DNA from: SAR92 clade bacterium
GTDB taxonomy: Bacteria > Pseudomonadota > Gammaproteobacteria > Pseudomonadales > Porticoccaceae
DNA length: 64,000 bases
Direction: 5' to 3'
NCBI GenBank assembly: GCA_004211905.1
Contig: SHBP01000001.1
Coordinates: forward strand, 186,001-250,000
Position numbers and translations under genes: made by a program. The notes beneath the pieces are model-generated. The model did no database searches. It worked only from the letters and a program-made list of their open reading frames with translations, and had not been told where the DNA came from. This document shows, one piece after another, positions 56,107 to 64,000 of this stretch. Numbering within the stretch: position 1 is the stretch's first letter; each line of letters opens with the position of its first letter.

Positions 56107-56419
56107 TTAAGTCATCGATGCTAGCTAGGAGTTTAATTATCTTACTAGCATCAACTTCCTTCGCCTGATAAAACTCCTCAGCCATTGGAGATATGCTACA
56201 GACTCCGGGTAGACTGCCTTTTTGTTCACAGATCCCCCGCAGGCGCTGTATAAATATGAACTGTAGCCACTGGTTAAATGAAAGCTTATCAACAGCGAAG
56301 GGTTCTATACTTCTTAAATCTTCCTCTGACGGCTTTTCAGCATCCCATAAGTGAGCTGACCTAAGTTCGGCCTCTAGAGTATCTAACATAATGTTTATTC
56401 GATCATATCTCTCTTTCAT
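56093..56419 (-). CDS. YqcC family protein (DUF446)
   Basis: A 108-residue protein. The family pattern is visible: an N-terminal helix, IEPFAVDKLSFNQWLQFIFIQRLRGI in the middle, and SPMAEEFYQAKE near the C-terminus. YqcC is a small helical protein of unknown function. It lies 15 bases downstream of dinG on the same strand and overlaps the deaD stop by 14 bases, one of the longest convergent overlaps in the window. Confidence 0.88.
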   Translation of the reverse strand: MKERYDRINIMLDTLEAELRSAHLWDAEKPSEEDLRSIEPFAVDKLSFNQWLQFIFIQRLRGICEQKGSLPGVCSISPMAEEFYQAKEVDASKIIKLLASIDDLITNA

Positions 56420-56434
56420 CCGCTATATTAGACC

Positions 56435-58537
56435 TCAATGACCTACTTCACGATGAAAAGGCGGTAATGCATCCAATAACTGCTTCCCATAACGTTTGGT
56501 GACTAGCCTCTTATCTAAAATAGATACCGTTCCTGTATCCGTTTCAGTACGCAGGAGTCTCCCTGATGCTTGGATGAGTCGAAGTGAAGCTAATGGCAGG
56601 GATATATCAAAAAATGAATTGCCACCCTGAGATTCGATCCACTCCGCCAGAGCTTCCTGGAGAGGCTCATTTGGCACGGCAAAAGGTAACTTCGCGATAA
56701 CAACATGTCGACAATAGTCATCAGGCAAATCGACTCCTTCAGCGAAACTAGCAAGGCCCAATAAAACGCTCGTTTTACCCTGATCGATCCGCTCTTTATG
56801 TAGTCTCACCATCTCTCGATTTGAATACTGACCTTGGATTAGAATTAGTTTAGCCAAATCATTAGGAAGTTCATCAAACACTTGCTCCATCTGCCTTTTT
56901 GATGAGAACAAAACCAAAGTGCCCGCTTTATCTTCAATCATTGATGCCAAGTTATCAATAATATAGCGAGTATGTTCTTCAACTGCATTCCCCTCTATTG
57001 CATCAGATGGAACTCTCAATACTGCAGATTTAGCGTAATCAAATGCTCCGGCAACAGATAAGAAATGGGCCGAATCGGGCACCCCTGTCTCTCGTTGAAG
57101 AGTACTGAAATTGCCCAGAGACCTGAGGGTGGCAGAAGTGACTACTGCGCCATAACAATTCCCCCAAAGTCTATCTTTTAGAATCTCCGCTGCCTGTATA
57201 GGACTAGCATTAACCGAAATATCTACATTACCCCCGGTGGTATCATCTAACTTCAACCAGCAGGCCATTGGGACTCCATCATCGTGTAACTCTCGATGTA
57301 ACCTATCCCATAAAGACAAGAGTCTCTCGGCACCAGAAAGCCAGGTACCTGCTTGCTGATAAAAAAGTTCAATATCTGGCATTGCCACTGGGTACTGTTT
57401 GTCACTCAAGGCCTCACTAAGAGTATCTTCTAAGACCTCGAGGCGACCTACCCAACCACTCGTATGAAGGGTTATTTGCGCAGCAATGTCTCGAACAGCA
57501 ACGCCAACATCACCATGGGCAAAGCGAAACTGTCCCTCATAGTCCTCAGCTTTATCTAAATGTTCCTTCATAACAGGGTAGGCAATGGCTAGGAGCTCAC
57601 TTATCTTACCCGCTTCCTTTTCAATTCTGGGCAGTTGTTCTGCAAGAGCAGTATCTTTGGAAAAAATTGGCGCCTGCCCTTTACATTGTTTTGGAATCCT
57701 CTCTAACCATGCCAGTGTGCTGTTAATCCTGCACTCAGCGCCAAAATGACGAATTGCCGTGTCACCTAATCGATGACCCTCATCACAGATATAAATACAA
57801 TCCTCTGGTGGCGGTAATATCGCACCTCCTCCTAAGGCCAAATCTGCCATCACCAAATCATGATTCGCAACAATACAGTCGCTTTCTTCAATATCGCCCC
57901 GCGCTTTGAAAAAAGGGCACTGATTGACAAATCGACAACGTCGTCCAGTGCACTGCCGACGATCAACCGTTAGTGCTCGCCACTCCATATCTCTAATATG
58001 AGTATCCCAAGAATCCCGATCACCATTCCAAGAACCGTCCTCAAGGGCATCCCACATCTCACGATATAGGCTCTCAGTCTGTGCATTAGGATTAAATTGC
58101 TGCTCATCTTCAAATAAGAAAACACCTGCATCCTTGGCTTTAATTGAGTCTAGGCATTGTTCCATCCGTAGATTACAGGCGTAACGCCCCCTGCCTTTAA
58201 CAAGAGCAAAACTATAGTCCCAGCCACAGGCCTCTAGTAGTTCTGGGATATCTTTGATAACCAACTGTTCCTGCAACGCGATGGTGCCAGTTGAGACGAC
58301 CACAGTCTTTTTAAGAGCTCTGGCGATAGGTAGGGCTGCAATTAGGTAGCCAACTGTCTTTCCAGTACCGGTACCTGCCTCAATGACGGATAGACGTTTG
58401 TCTGCATCATCATCACTAAGGCTGTTAGCAATGGCGGCAACCATTTGCTTTTGACCCAACCGTGGGCGCAAGCCTCGCGCTTCAAGGAATTGACGATAGC
58501 CCTGCTGAATCTCATCTCTGACATCAGAATCCAACAA
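56435..58537 (-). CDS. dinG: ATP-dependent DNA helicase DinG
   Basis: A 5'-3' Fe-S helicase related to XPD that unwinds R-loops and forked DNA. The 700-residue protein has Walker A EAGTGTGKTVGYL, the Walker B variant DEGH (ICDEGHRLGD), and four cysteines for a 4Fe-4S cluster: one in GRGRYACNLRM and three in RRQCTGRRCRFVNQCPFF. Motif VI is SGRLLRTETDTG. It is 3 bases from the acyltransferase gene upstream and 15 from yqcC downstream. Confidence 0.95.
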   Translation of the reverse strand: MLDSDVRDEIQQGYRQFLEARGLRPRLGQKQMVAAIANSLSDDDADKRLSVIEAGTGTGKTVGYLIAALPIARALKKTVVVSTGTIALQEQLVIKDIPELLEACGWDYSFALVKGRGRYACNLRMEQCLDSIKAKDAGVFLFEDEQQFNPNAQTESLYREMWDALEDGSWNGDRDSWDTHIRDMEWRALTVDRRQCTGRRCRFVNQCPFFKARGDIEESDCIVANHDLVMADLALGGGAILPPPEDCIYICDEGHRLGDTAIRHFGAECRINSTLAWLERIPKQCKGQAPIFSKDTALAEQLPRIEKEAGKISELLAIAYPVMKEHLDKAEDYEGQFRFAHGDVGVAVRDIAAQITLHTSGWVGRLEVLEDTLSEALSDKQYPVAMPDIELFYQQAGTWLSGAERLLSLWDRLHRELHDDGVPMACWLKLDDTTGGNVDISVNASPIQAAEILKDRLWGNCYGAVVTSATLRSLGNFSTLQRETGVPDSAHFLSVAGAFDYAKSAVLRVPSDAIEGNAVEEHTRYIIDNLASMIEDKAGTLVLFSSKRQMEQVFDELPNDLAKLILIQGQYSNREMVRLHKERIDQGKTSVLLGLASFAEGVDLPDDYCRHVVIAKLPFAVPNEPLQEALAEWIESQGGNSFFDISLPLASLRLIQASGRLLRTETDTGTVSILDKRLVTKRYGKQLLDALPPFHREVGH

Positions 58538-58540
58538 TCC

Positions 58541-59722
58541 TTAGGACTCCTGACCAGACATAGAGTATTGCAATTGACTATTTACGGGAGCCGCATAGGC
58601 AGCAATGGCGATTGCCTGATGATGAAGGGGCATTGCATTAATGCGGGAATTAAATCTGTCCTCGGCTAAAGTCCAATCTTCATCTAGCCACTGACTTTTC
58701 AATTTATCTAAGATTTTTTTATCTACAGTATCGCAGTGCATTTTCCAGGCGATAATATTCGTTGGAAACAATTGATAATAAAGGTGTATTTGACGGTCGA
58801 TTTCAGCGGCCAACAGATCCGCATTCTCATATTTGTTAGTAACAGGTTCACCAAAGGTAATCTGAATCCGGCCCTTATAATCAACGAACCCTTTTTGAAT
58901 ACTGTCGAGATCTTCAAATGGGTCTTTGGTATATGGAATTCCCTCCTGTTGGGCAAAAAGTTCACATGCTTTATCTGCATCACAGGGATCGTACTCGTAT
59001 GAAATAGCTACTGGGATAATATTCAGCTCCCCGGTAGCCTGTGCAAAAGATTGATCCGATTCTTTAGACAACGCTAACATTTTCAGTAGAGCTGTTTCAG
59101 TTCTATCGCAACCATTTTTGGCTCTTCCCTCGGCCTGAGCAATCCAAATAGAAACCTCTTCAGTTATGAGACTATAACGTATATAACGCGATAGATGCTT
59201 TAGAGCCTCAAGTTTATCTCGGCGACCAGTTACAGAGCGTTTTACAATAAAACTGCGATTTACGCGCATAAGATCTGAAGCAAAGGGCTTACTTAACAGG
59301 TTGTCACCAATGGCTATTCGAACAGTGTTCCGTTTCGCTATTGACAGACCTAAATTGACCAAAGCCGGGTCCAAAGCAATGTCTCTATGATTGCTCATAA
59401 ACAAATAGGCTTTGTCTGAATCAAGGTTGTCTAGACCGGAGAACTGGTAATTATCAGTCGTTCTATCCAAGACTTCCCTTAAACGCTTGGACATATGCTC
59501 CTGAAAATCACTCACCGTAGAAACATCCCTAGTCAATTTAAGAAGACTCCGGCTCAAGAATGGTCTGGCTAGGAAATTAAAAATGTCAGGAAATACTTTA
59601 GTGAGCAATGGGAATTGACGGGATAATAAAACATCCATCAGTTCAGGATCAGCAATCAATCGTGCTAAAGCCGCGGGCACTTCGCTGTCATTGTACGGAC
59701 GAATATCGTCGAAATCATTCAT
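58541..59722 (-). CDS. PlsC/PlsB-type glycerol-phosphate acyltransferase family protein
   Basis: A 393-residue protein with an acyltransferase block: SNHRDIALDPALVN holds the HxxxxD catalytic motif near residue 111, followed by RVNRSFIVKR, IWIAQAEGRAKNGCD (the glycerol-phosphate-binding EGxR-like site) and NIIPVAISYEYDPCD. No membrane anchor is evident. It could make lysophosphatidic or phosphatidic acid or a special lipid. It stands between pyrB (27-base gap) and dinG (3-base gap). Confidence 0.82.
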   Translation of the reverse strand: MNDFDDIRPYNDSEVPAALARLIADPELMDVLLSRQFPLLTKVFPDIFNFLARPFLSRSLLKLTRDVSTVSDFQEHMSKRLREVLDRTTDNYQFSGLDNLDSDKAYLFMSNHRDIALDPALVNLGLSIAKRNTVRIAIGDNLLSKPFASDLMRVNRSFIVKRSVTGRRDKLEALKHLSRYIRYSLITEEVSIWIAQAEGRAKNGCDRTETALLKMLALSKESDQSFAQATGELNIIPVAISYEYDPCDADKACELFAQQEGIPYTKDPFEDLDSIQKGFVDYKGRIQITFGEPVTNKYENADLLAAEIDRQIHLYYQLFPTNIIAWKMHCDTVDKKILDKLKSQWLDEDWTLAEDRFNSRINAMPLHHQAIAIAAYAAPVNSQLQYSMSGQES

Positions 59723-59749
59723 TGTCAGTGGACTAATAATTAAAGTTAT

Positions 59750-60775
59750 CTAACTGTTACTTGGGCTTTGGCGGGAATTATACCAGTGCACATCATGTGA
59801 AAAATCGTCCACTTTGTCAGCTACATCTAGAACTAAAGCAAATAAAGCCATCCGCACAAGAACCCCATTGTCTGTCTGACGAAAAATGGCCAGATTAGGA
59901 TTGTCGTCCAAATCGCTATCTAACTCGTTTGCGTCTTTTCGGGAGTCTCTGGGCAGTGGGTGCATAATCACAGTATTCGGCTGACAATACTGAGTATAAA
60001 TGGCCTGATTGAGTCTAAATTTACCACGATAGAGATCCGCTTCCTGCTTACTAGAAAAACGCTCTTCCTGAATCCGTGTTGAATAAGCGATATCAACATC
60101 TGCAATGCTCTGCGTCAACTCGTGAGATACAGTGACATCTACACCTGCAGCGCGCATTGATTCAACAATAGAATCGGGCAAAGTAAGCTCTTTTGGTGAA
60201 ATTAACACCACTCGAATATCGTTGTATAACAGCAATAATTTACTGAGTGAGTGGACTGTTCGACCATGACGAAGATCGCCAATCATGGCGACACTTAAGC
60301 CATCAATATCACGCCCTTTGTCAGACATTTCTTTGCGGATAGTGTAGAGATCAAGTAGTGCTTGAGTCGGGTGTTCATTTGCCCCGTCACCGCCATTAAG
60401 CACTGGTACGCGGCTAGCTGCAGCAAAGTCCGCCACCGAACCCGCCTCGGGGTGACGCATACAAATAACATCACTAAACCCAGACAAAACCCTTGCCGTA
60501 TCCTGCAATGACTCGCCTTTCACAAGTGCTGAATTCTCGAAACCCGCAGTCTCACGAACCTCACCACCTAGCAAATTAAATGCCGAACCAAAACTTACAC
60601 GCGTTCGGGTACTGGCCTCGAAAAACATATTCCCAAGAATCGCACCCTCTAGCACCCTGGTGACTCGCTTTCGCAGCGCATAGGGCTCCATTTTGTCAGC
60701 CACAGCAAACACGCGATCCACATCTTCACGCTGAAATTGATTGATTGAGAGAATATGCGCGCCGGTAAAGTTCAA
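59750..60775 (-). CDS. pyrB: Aspartate carbamoyltransferase
   Basis: Joins carbamoyl phosphate and aspartate in the second step of pyrimidine synthesis. The 341-residue protein has the carbamoyl-phosphate loop FFEASTRTRVSF, GGDGANEHPTQALLDLYTI, GDLRHGRTVHSL and HPLPRDSRKDANELDSDLDD. No pyrI regulatory subunit or pyrC-like partner is next to it. The longer form with the insert FENSALVKGESLQDT resembles the PyrB of marine gammaproteobacteria. About 60 bases separate it from sbcB. Confidence 0.95.
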   Translation of the reverse strand: MNFTGAHILSINQFQREDVDRVFAVADKMEPYALRKRVTRVLEGAILGNMFFEASTRTRVSFGSAFNLLGGEVRETAGFENSALVKGESLQDTARVLSGFSDVICMRHPEAGSVADFAAASRVPVLNGGDGANEHPTQALLDLYTIRKEMSDKGRDIDGLSVAMIGDLRHGRTVHSLSKLLLLYNDIRVVLISPKELTLPDSIVESMRAAGVDVTVSHELTQSIADVDIAYSTRIQEERFSSKQEADLYRGKFRLNQAIYTQYCQPNTVIMHPLPRDSRKDANELDSDLDDNPNLAIFRQTDNGVLVRMALFALVLDVADKVDDFSHDVHWYNSRQSPSNS

Positions 60776-60835
60776 GGTTTAACCTCGGTGCAATAAGTTA
60801 GTGGAAGGGATTTTAGCCTGTTTCGTCTCTGCACT

Positions 60836-62278
60836 CTAGTTCGATGATAAAAATTCATCATCAACACTTTTAGCCCACTGTATTAAAGACTCTAAAATAG
60901 CCCGCTCTTGTTCAGTCAAATCATCACCTGACAGCAATTCATTCACCTCTGCCAAAAGTTGTTTAACTGTAATATAACCAGACGAAGCATCAGTCAAACG
61001 CCAACGACAAGTTTCTATCCAGCTCTGACTCTCCTGCTCTGTAAGAGATTCACTGAAGTAGCGGGCACGATAACTTACTAATAGCTGGTTGTAGCGGTTG
61101 TCTGAAAAATGAAACCGTTGTTGAGTGAAATTTGCACTGGTTGCGTTTCTCACCTCATCAAGTATTGGGCGGTCACTATTAGGTAAAAATCCATCATATA
61201 ATCTTTGTTCAGCCTCTGATTTATCCGTAAACGTGCGTTCACTGAAGACAGAACGCACTTTGGTTGCTAGATCAACCTGATTGAGTCTTCGCCAATGCTC
61301 TTCACAACGATCTACATCAAGATTCAAACGTTTTGCAGTTGCCCCATCAATGAGCTTATGAGTAGCTACTACCGGTGCCTTATTAACGTGAATAACTTTA
61401 AGCGAGATGCGCTCTTCACCTTCACTTAAATCATCGCTCGCTGTGAATACCCTCCGGGCAATTTCATCCGCTTCCAAACCTATTAAAAGCTCCGGGTCTG
61501 CCGACAAATCAACGCAAATAATACCATTGCTATTGGTTGGATGTTTCGCCAGGGGCATCATTATAGCCCCATACATATTGGTCCTAGATAGCATCCCTGA
61601 AATGTGAAAAAAAGGCTTTCTCTCTTCGAGATTAAGCATTTCTGTTATCACTTTTTTACTACGATGATTAACCACATAATCAAATAGTCGAGGTTGCTTT
61701 TGCTTAACCAGTTTGGCCATAGCAATGGTGGCAGTAACATCAGATAAAGCATCATGGGCGGCTTCGTGAGCGATACCATTGGCTGCCGTTAAATGCTCTA
61801 GTCTAAAACTGGGTCGCCCAGGCTCGTAATCCGTCCATTCTATGCCTTCAGGTCGTAATGCCCGCGTCAAGCGCAGCATGTCGAGAATATCCCATCGTGA
61901 ATTTCCATTCTTCCACTCTCGCTGGTATGGGTCAAAAAAGTTCCTGTACAAGGCGTATCGGGTAACCTCATCATCAAAACGAATACTGTTATACCCAACG
62001 CCGCAAGTACCAGGTAGCGATAGCTCTCTATGTATAGCGTGAATAAACTCTGGCTCTGGAATCCCTTTCTCCATCGCCAATTGCGGGGTAATACCAGTAA
62101 TAAGGCAAGCTTGGGCTGATGGCAGGATGTCTCGCTGTGGTTGGCAATAAATCACCAAAGGATCACCAATGGGGTTCAGTTCTTCATCAGTCCTAAGCCC
62201 AGCAAACTGCGAAGGTCGATCTTTTGCAGGATCAACTCCGAAGGTTTCATAGTCATGCCAGTAAAAAGTATTGGCCAT
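60836..62278 (-). CDS. sbcB: Exodeoxyribonuclease I
   Basis: SbcB degrades single-stranded DNA 3' to 5' in repair and recombination. The 480-residue protein has the DEDDh exonuclease site: FYWHDYETFGVDP (first Asp and Glu), VGYNSIRFDDEVTRYALYR (middle Asp) and EAAHDALSDVTATIAMA (last His/Asp), then the ExoI-specific C-terminal region including WRLTDASSGYITVKQLL. Length fits E. coli SbcB (about 475). Confidence 0.97.
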   Translation of the reverse strand: MANTFYWHDYETFGVDPAKDRPSQFAGLRTDEELNPIGDPLVIYCQPQRDILPSAQACLITGITPQLAMEKGIPEPEFIHAIHRELSLPGTCGVGYNSIRFDDEVTRYALYRNFFDPYQREWKNGNSRWDILDMLRLTRALRPEGIEWTDYEPGRPSFRLEHLTAANGIAHEAAHDALSDVTATIAMAKLVKQKQPRLFDYVVNHRSKKVITEMLNLEERKPFFHISGMLSRTNMYGAIMMPLAKHPTNSNGIICVDLSADPELLIGLEADEIARRVFTASDDLSEGEERISLKVIHVNKAPVVATHKLIDGATAKRLNLDVDRCEEHWRRLNQVDLATKVRSVFSERTFTDKSEAEQRLYDGFLPNSDRPILDEVRNATSANFTQQRFHFSDNRYNQLLVSYRARYFSESLTEQESQSWIETCRWRLTDASSGYITVKQLLAEVNELLSGDDLTEQERAILESLIQWAKSVDDEFLSSN

Positions 62279-62334
62279 AGGATTCTGGGTAACCAGAGTT
62301 ATAAATTAACAATCAGCTCTTTAGTGCGGCTCTA

Positions 62335-63129
62335 TCAAGGCTCAGATGATTCTGCTTCATTTAATACGGGCACTGTGGGTTTTGTCGTCGGCTGAATCGA
62401 AACAGGCCTCTGCTCTAGCTCATAGATTTTTTGAGTCATACTGCGGCGAAAGCTGTCCATTGCATCAATCGCATCAGCATTGTTTGTCATTTCGCGATCA
62501 GTTTTAGCTAAGGCGGCTCTCAGACGGTTCAACTGATCTATCGTGTCACGTTGATTTTGGTTGGCTTTATCAAACTCTTCAGTTAAGGCCAAATAATTAA
62601 TACTCACATCACTAATACTAGAACTCTCCTTAGCGATTCTCTTTTCCAAGGCTTTAATAGAGTCTTGAAGGGCAATTCGTTTATTAGCTAAAAAGGAAAT
62701 ATCTTTTTTATTATTCGCAATTTTAGTTTTATTGGTATCATTAGCAACACCCCAGAGCTTTCGGATCTCACTCCAGTGTTTTTTTAATTCGTCTTTATGT
62801 TTACTAATATTGATTTGCATTGCAGCCCCAGATTGAGTGACCGACTCATCAGTGCTACTGAGGCGAGACTCAAGCAAATCAAATCGCTCTTGCAAAGACA
62901 CATGCTTTTTGAGCAGGTCCTGATATTGGATCCAACCAAACCCACCTCCCAGAATTAAGCCTACAAATGTCAGTACAGCCAAGGTCTTTATGAGTCCAGA
63001 GCCATCAGCCGTGCCCTTTAAGCCAGTTTGATCACCCCGACCATCAGGTATTTTTCGACCAATCATATCGTCTCGCTCGGCGACAATTGGTGATCTAGGT
63101 TTCTTATCCATCGTATCTTTTATTTCCAT
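62335..63129 (-). CDS. Hypothetical membrane protein with long coiled coil
   Basis: I do not recognise this protein. From the ATG at 63129 it has 264 residues: a polar, basic N-terminus, one membrane helix (about 48-68, LAVLTFVGLILGGGFGWIQ), then an extended periplasmic coiled coil (about 72-235) with several heptad blocks, and a Pro/Thr-rich tail (SIQPTTKPTVPVLNEAE). A TTG at 63162 or an ATG at 63111 are alternative starts. It lies 56 bases upstream of sbcB. The architecture resembles envelope spacer proteins but no family claim is made. Confidence 0.7.
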   Translation of the reverse strand: MEIKDTMDKKPRSPIVAERDDMIGRKIPDGRGDQTGLKGTADGSGLIKTLAVLTFVGLILGGGFGWIQYQDLLKKHVSLQERFDLLESRLSSTDESVTQSGAAMQINISKHKDELKKHWSEIRKLWGVANDTNKTKIANNKKDISFLANKRIALQDSIKALEKRIAKESSSISDVSINYLALTEEFDKANQNQRDTIDQLNRLRAALAKTDREMTNNADAIDAMDSFRRSMTQKIYELEQRPVSIQPTTKPTVPVLNEAESSEP

Positions 63130-63220
63130 TGTAAAGAGTAGAGGAGATTGAACGTGATTCAATCGGGTTATCTACAAATTATACGCTGATATTGGCCAAT
63201 ATATAAAAGCACTGTGCATA

Positions 63221-63255
63221 AAAAAACCGGTGCGCGCTAACTAACACCGGTTTTT
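63221..63255 (-). terminator. Terminator after the PuuD-like gene
   Basis: On the minus strand AAAAACCGGTG pairs with CACCGGTTTTT around a 12-base loop, and the T-run continues beyond the stem. It is positioned just after the stop of the PuuD-like gene and could act in both directions. Confidence 0.85.
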
Positions 63256-63271
63256 AGCATTTAAGCATCAC

Positions 63272-63910
63272 TTAAAGCATATTAATCACAGCGATTAAGA
63301 CAGCTGTTAACACCAGACTTGAGCCTATGACGCCATTCACCGTAGTCATTGGTCCTTGCTTACCTTTAAGCGCGTTAATTTCTAATGCGGCGACAATGGC
63401 TAGGGCGACAATTAGACCCGTACCACCGACAGCGCTTCCATAGCCGTAACCAGGATAATGAGGTCCCGCAAACATGCCAAATAACATCGGAGCTGAGAAT
63501 AAAGTGTTAGTTCTAGAGGCTAGCAAGGCTTTGGCACCCGCAGCAGCCTTATCACCACCTTCTTCAATACCTAAAGCGATCTTCTGTGCAGGCCATATAA
63601 CCATCCAGACGTTCGCTGCCATCAGCGTTCCCATGGTGGCACCGACGATAATATAGTTATTTAGCTGGCCATAGCCATGTACCATACCCAATAAAATAAC
63701 ACCCGTCACAAATGTCCACATGGCTCCCCATCTGAACCACCAAAGGGCACTTGGAGCTAACTTTTGTTTAGCGTCCGCTAAACCTTCCGCAGATGCCTGC
63801 TTGAAGTAGCCGCCTTGAACAAAGTTAAAATAGTAGAGCATCCCAATCCAGGTGATACCAAAAAGCAGGTGACCCCAACGGGTAAGTAAATTAAGAAATT
63901 CCATGGTCAT
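63272..63910 (-). CDS. Urate hydroxylase PuuD N-terminal-domain protein (no cytochrome c domain)
   Basis: A 212-residue inner-membrane protein with about six helices. The opening MEFLNLLTRWGHLLFGITWIGMLYYFNF and the block WWFRWGAMWTFVTGVILL match the Urate_ox_N (PuuD) membrane domain. Full PuuD carries a C-terminal cytochrome c domain needed for urate oxidation; it is absent here, so urate hydroxylation is doubtful and another role for the membrane domain is likely. GAGGAAA lies 5 bases before the chosen ATG. The 90 bases to the right edge show no gene. Confidence 0.82.
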   Translation of the reverse strand: MTMEFLNLLTRWGHLLFGITWIGMLYYFNFVQGGYFKQASAEGLADAKQKLAPSALWWFRWGAMWTFVTGVILLGMVHGYGQLNNYIIVGATMGTLMAANVWMVIWPAQKIALGIEEGGDKAAAGAKALLASRTNTLFSAPMLFGMFAGPHYPGYGYGSAVGGTGLIVALAIVAALEINALKGKQGPMTTVNGVIGSSLVLTAVLIAVINML

Positions 63911-64000
63911 GAGTGTTTCCTCGAGAGTTAAAACCCTACAGGTTGTGAGTGTGTTTTCACCACATTATAGTTTTTTTAACACGTTTTGATAGGCTTTTTG

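Noticed and set aside
54133-59722. deaD-dinG-helicase neighbourhood as a phage-defence island
   Set aside because: DeaD and DinG are the normal housekeeping versions with full motifs, and the neighbours (yqcC, pyrB, sbcB) are core genes; there is no nuclease-effector partner.

Overview
The window reads as a compact, housekeeping-rich chromosome segment of a marine-type gammaproteobacterium. The main evidence is gene order: rpoE-rseA-rseB-rseC-mucD-lepA-lepB-rnc-era-recO, nadB beside sdhE-ygfX-ygfZ, prfB-lysS, thrC-hom-dsbC, tesA divergent from ybbA-ybbP, and glnK-amtB. This arrangement resembles pseudomonads and relatives. The moderately AT-rich composition, tight packing and paired acyl-CoA dehydrogenases suggest an oligotrophic marine lineage such as the SAR92/OM60/Cellvibrionales group. 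That placement is inference; no rRNA gene is present to confirm it. I see no tRNA, rRNA, CRISPR array, prophage, insertion sequence or defence island.

Layout. 0-9.2 kb: a leftward envelope-stress and translation/processing cluster from sigma-E down to recO (cut by the left edge), with a recognisable sigma-E-type promoter in front of rpoE. 9.3-15.1 kb: nadB, sdhE/ygfX, ygfZ, a small membrane protein, an MFS carrier and ung. 15.3-20.7 kb: a MATE exporter, heme A synthase, a DUF2147 protein and two acyl-CoA dehydrogenases that probably form one enzyme. 20.7-23.4 kb: lysS and prfB, the latter with a classic programmed +1 frameshift. 23.5-34.1 kb: a more accessory stretch with a beta-propeller protein, SelO, a FetB-like permease, the remains of a DUF962 (Mpo1-like) gene, a DUF411 copper-type protein, a membrane sensor kinase with eroded ATP-binding motifs, the YbbA-YbbP ABC system, TesA and an EamA transporter.

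34.2-44.0 kb: recJ, an alpha/beta hydrolase, a DUF3094 peptide, thrC, hom, dsbC and a nitrogen module (TorF-like outer-membrane protein, PII, AmtB, second PII). A sigma-54 promoter and NtrC-like boxes sit in front of the module, so porin, sensor and ammonium channel are probably induced together by nitrogen limitation. 44.0-53.8 kb: ubiK, comM, a K+ channel, an EamA transporter, a quinone oxidoreductase that seems to start at ATT, a SUI1 factor, an S9 peptidase, greB, pdxH, an SDR and a histidine phosphatase. 54.1-64 kb: deaD, then a leftward group of yqcC, dinG, an acyltransferase, pyrB, sbcB, a coiled-coil membrane protein and a PuuD-type membrane domain.

I did not find a convincing undescribed multi-gene system. 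The items most worth a second look are the sigma-54/NtrC-controlled TorF-PII-AmtB unit, the degenerate sensor kinase, the collapsed DUF962 gene, the ATT start and the prfB recoding site.
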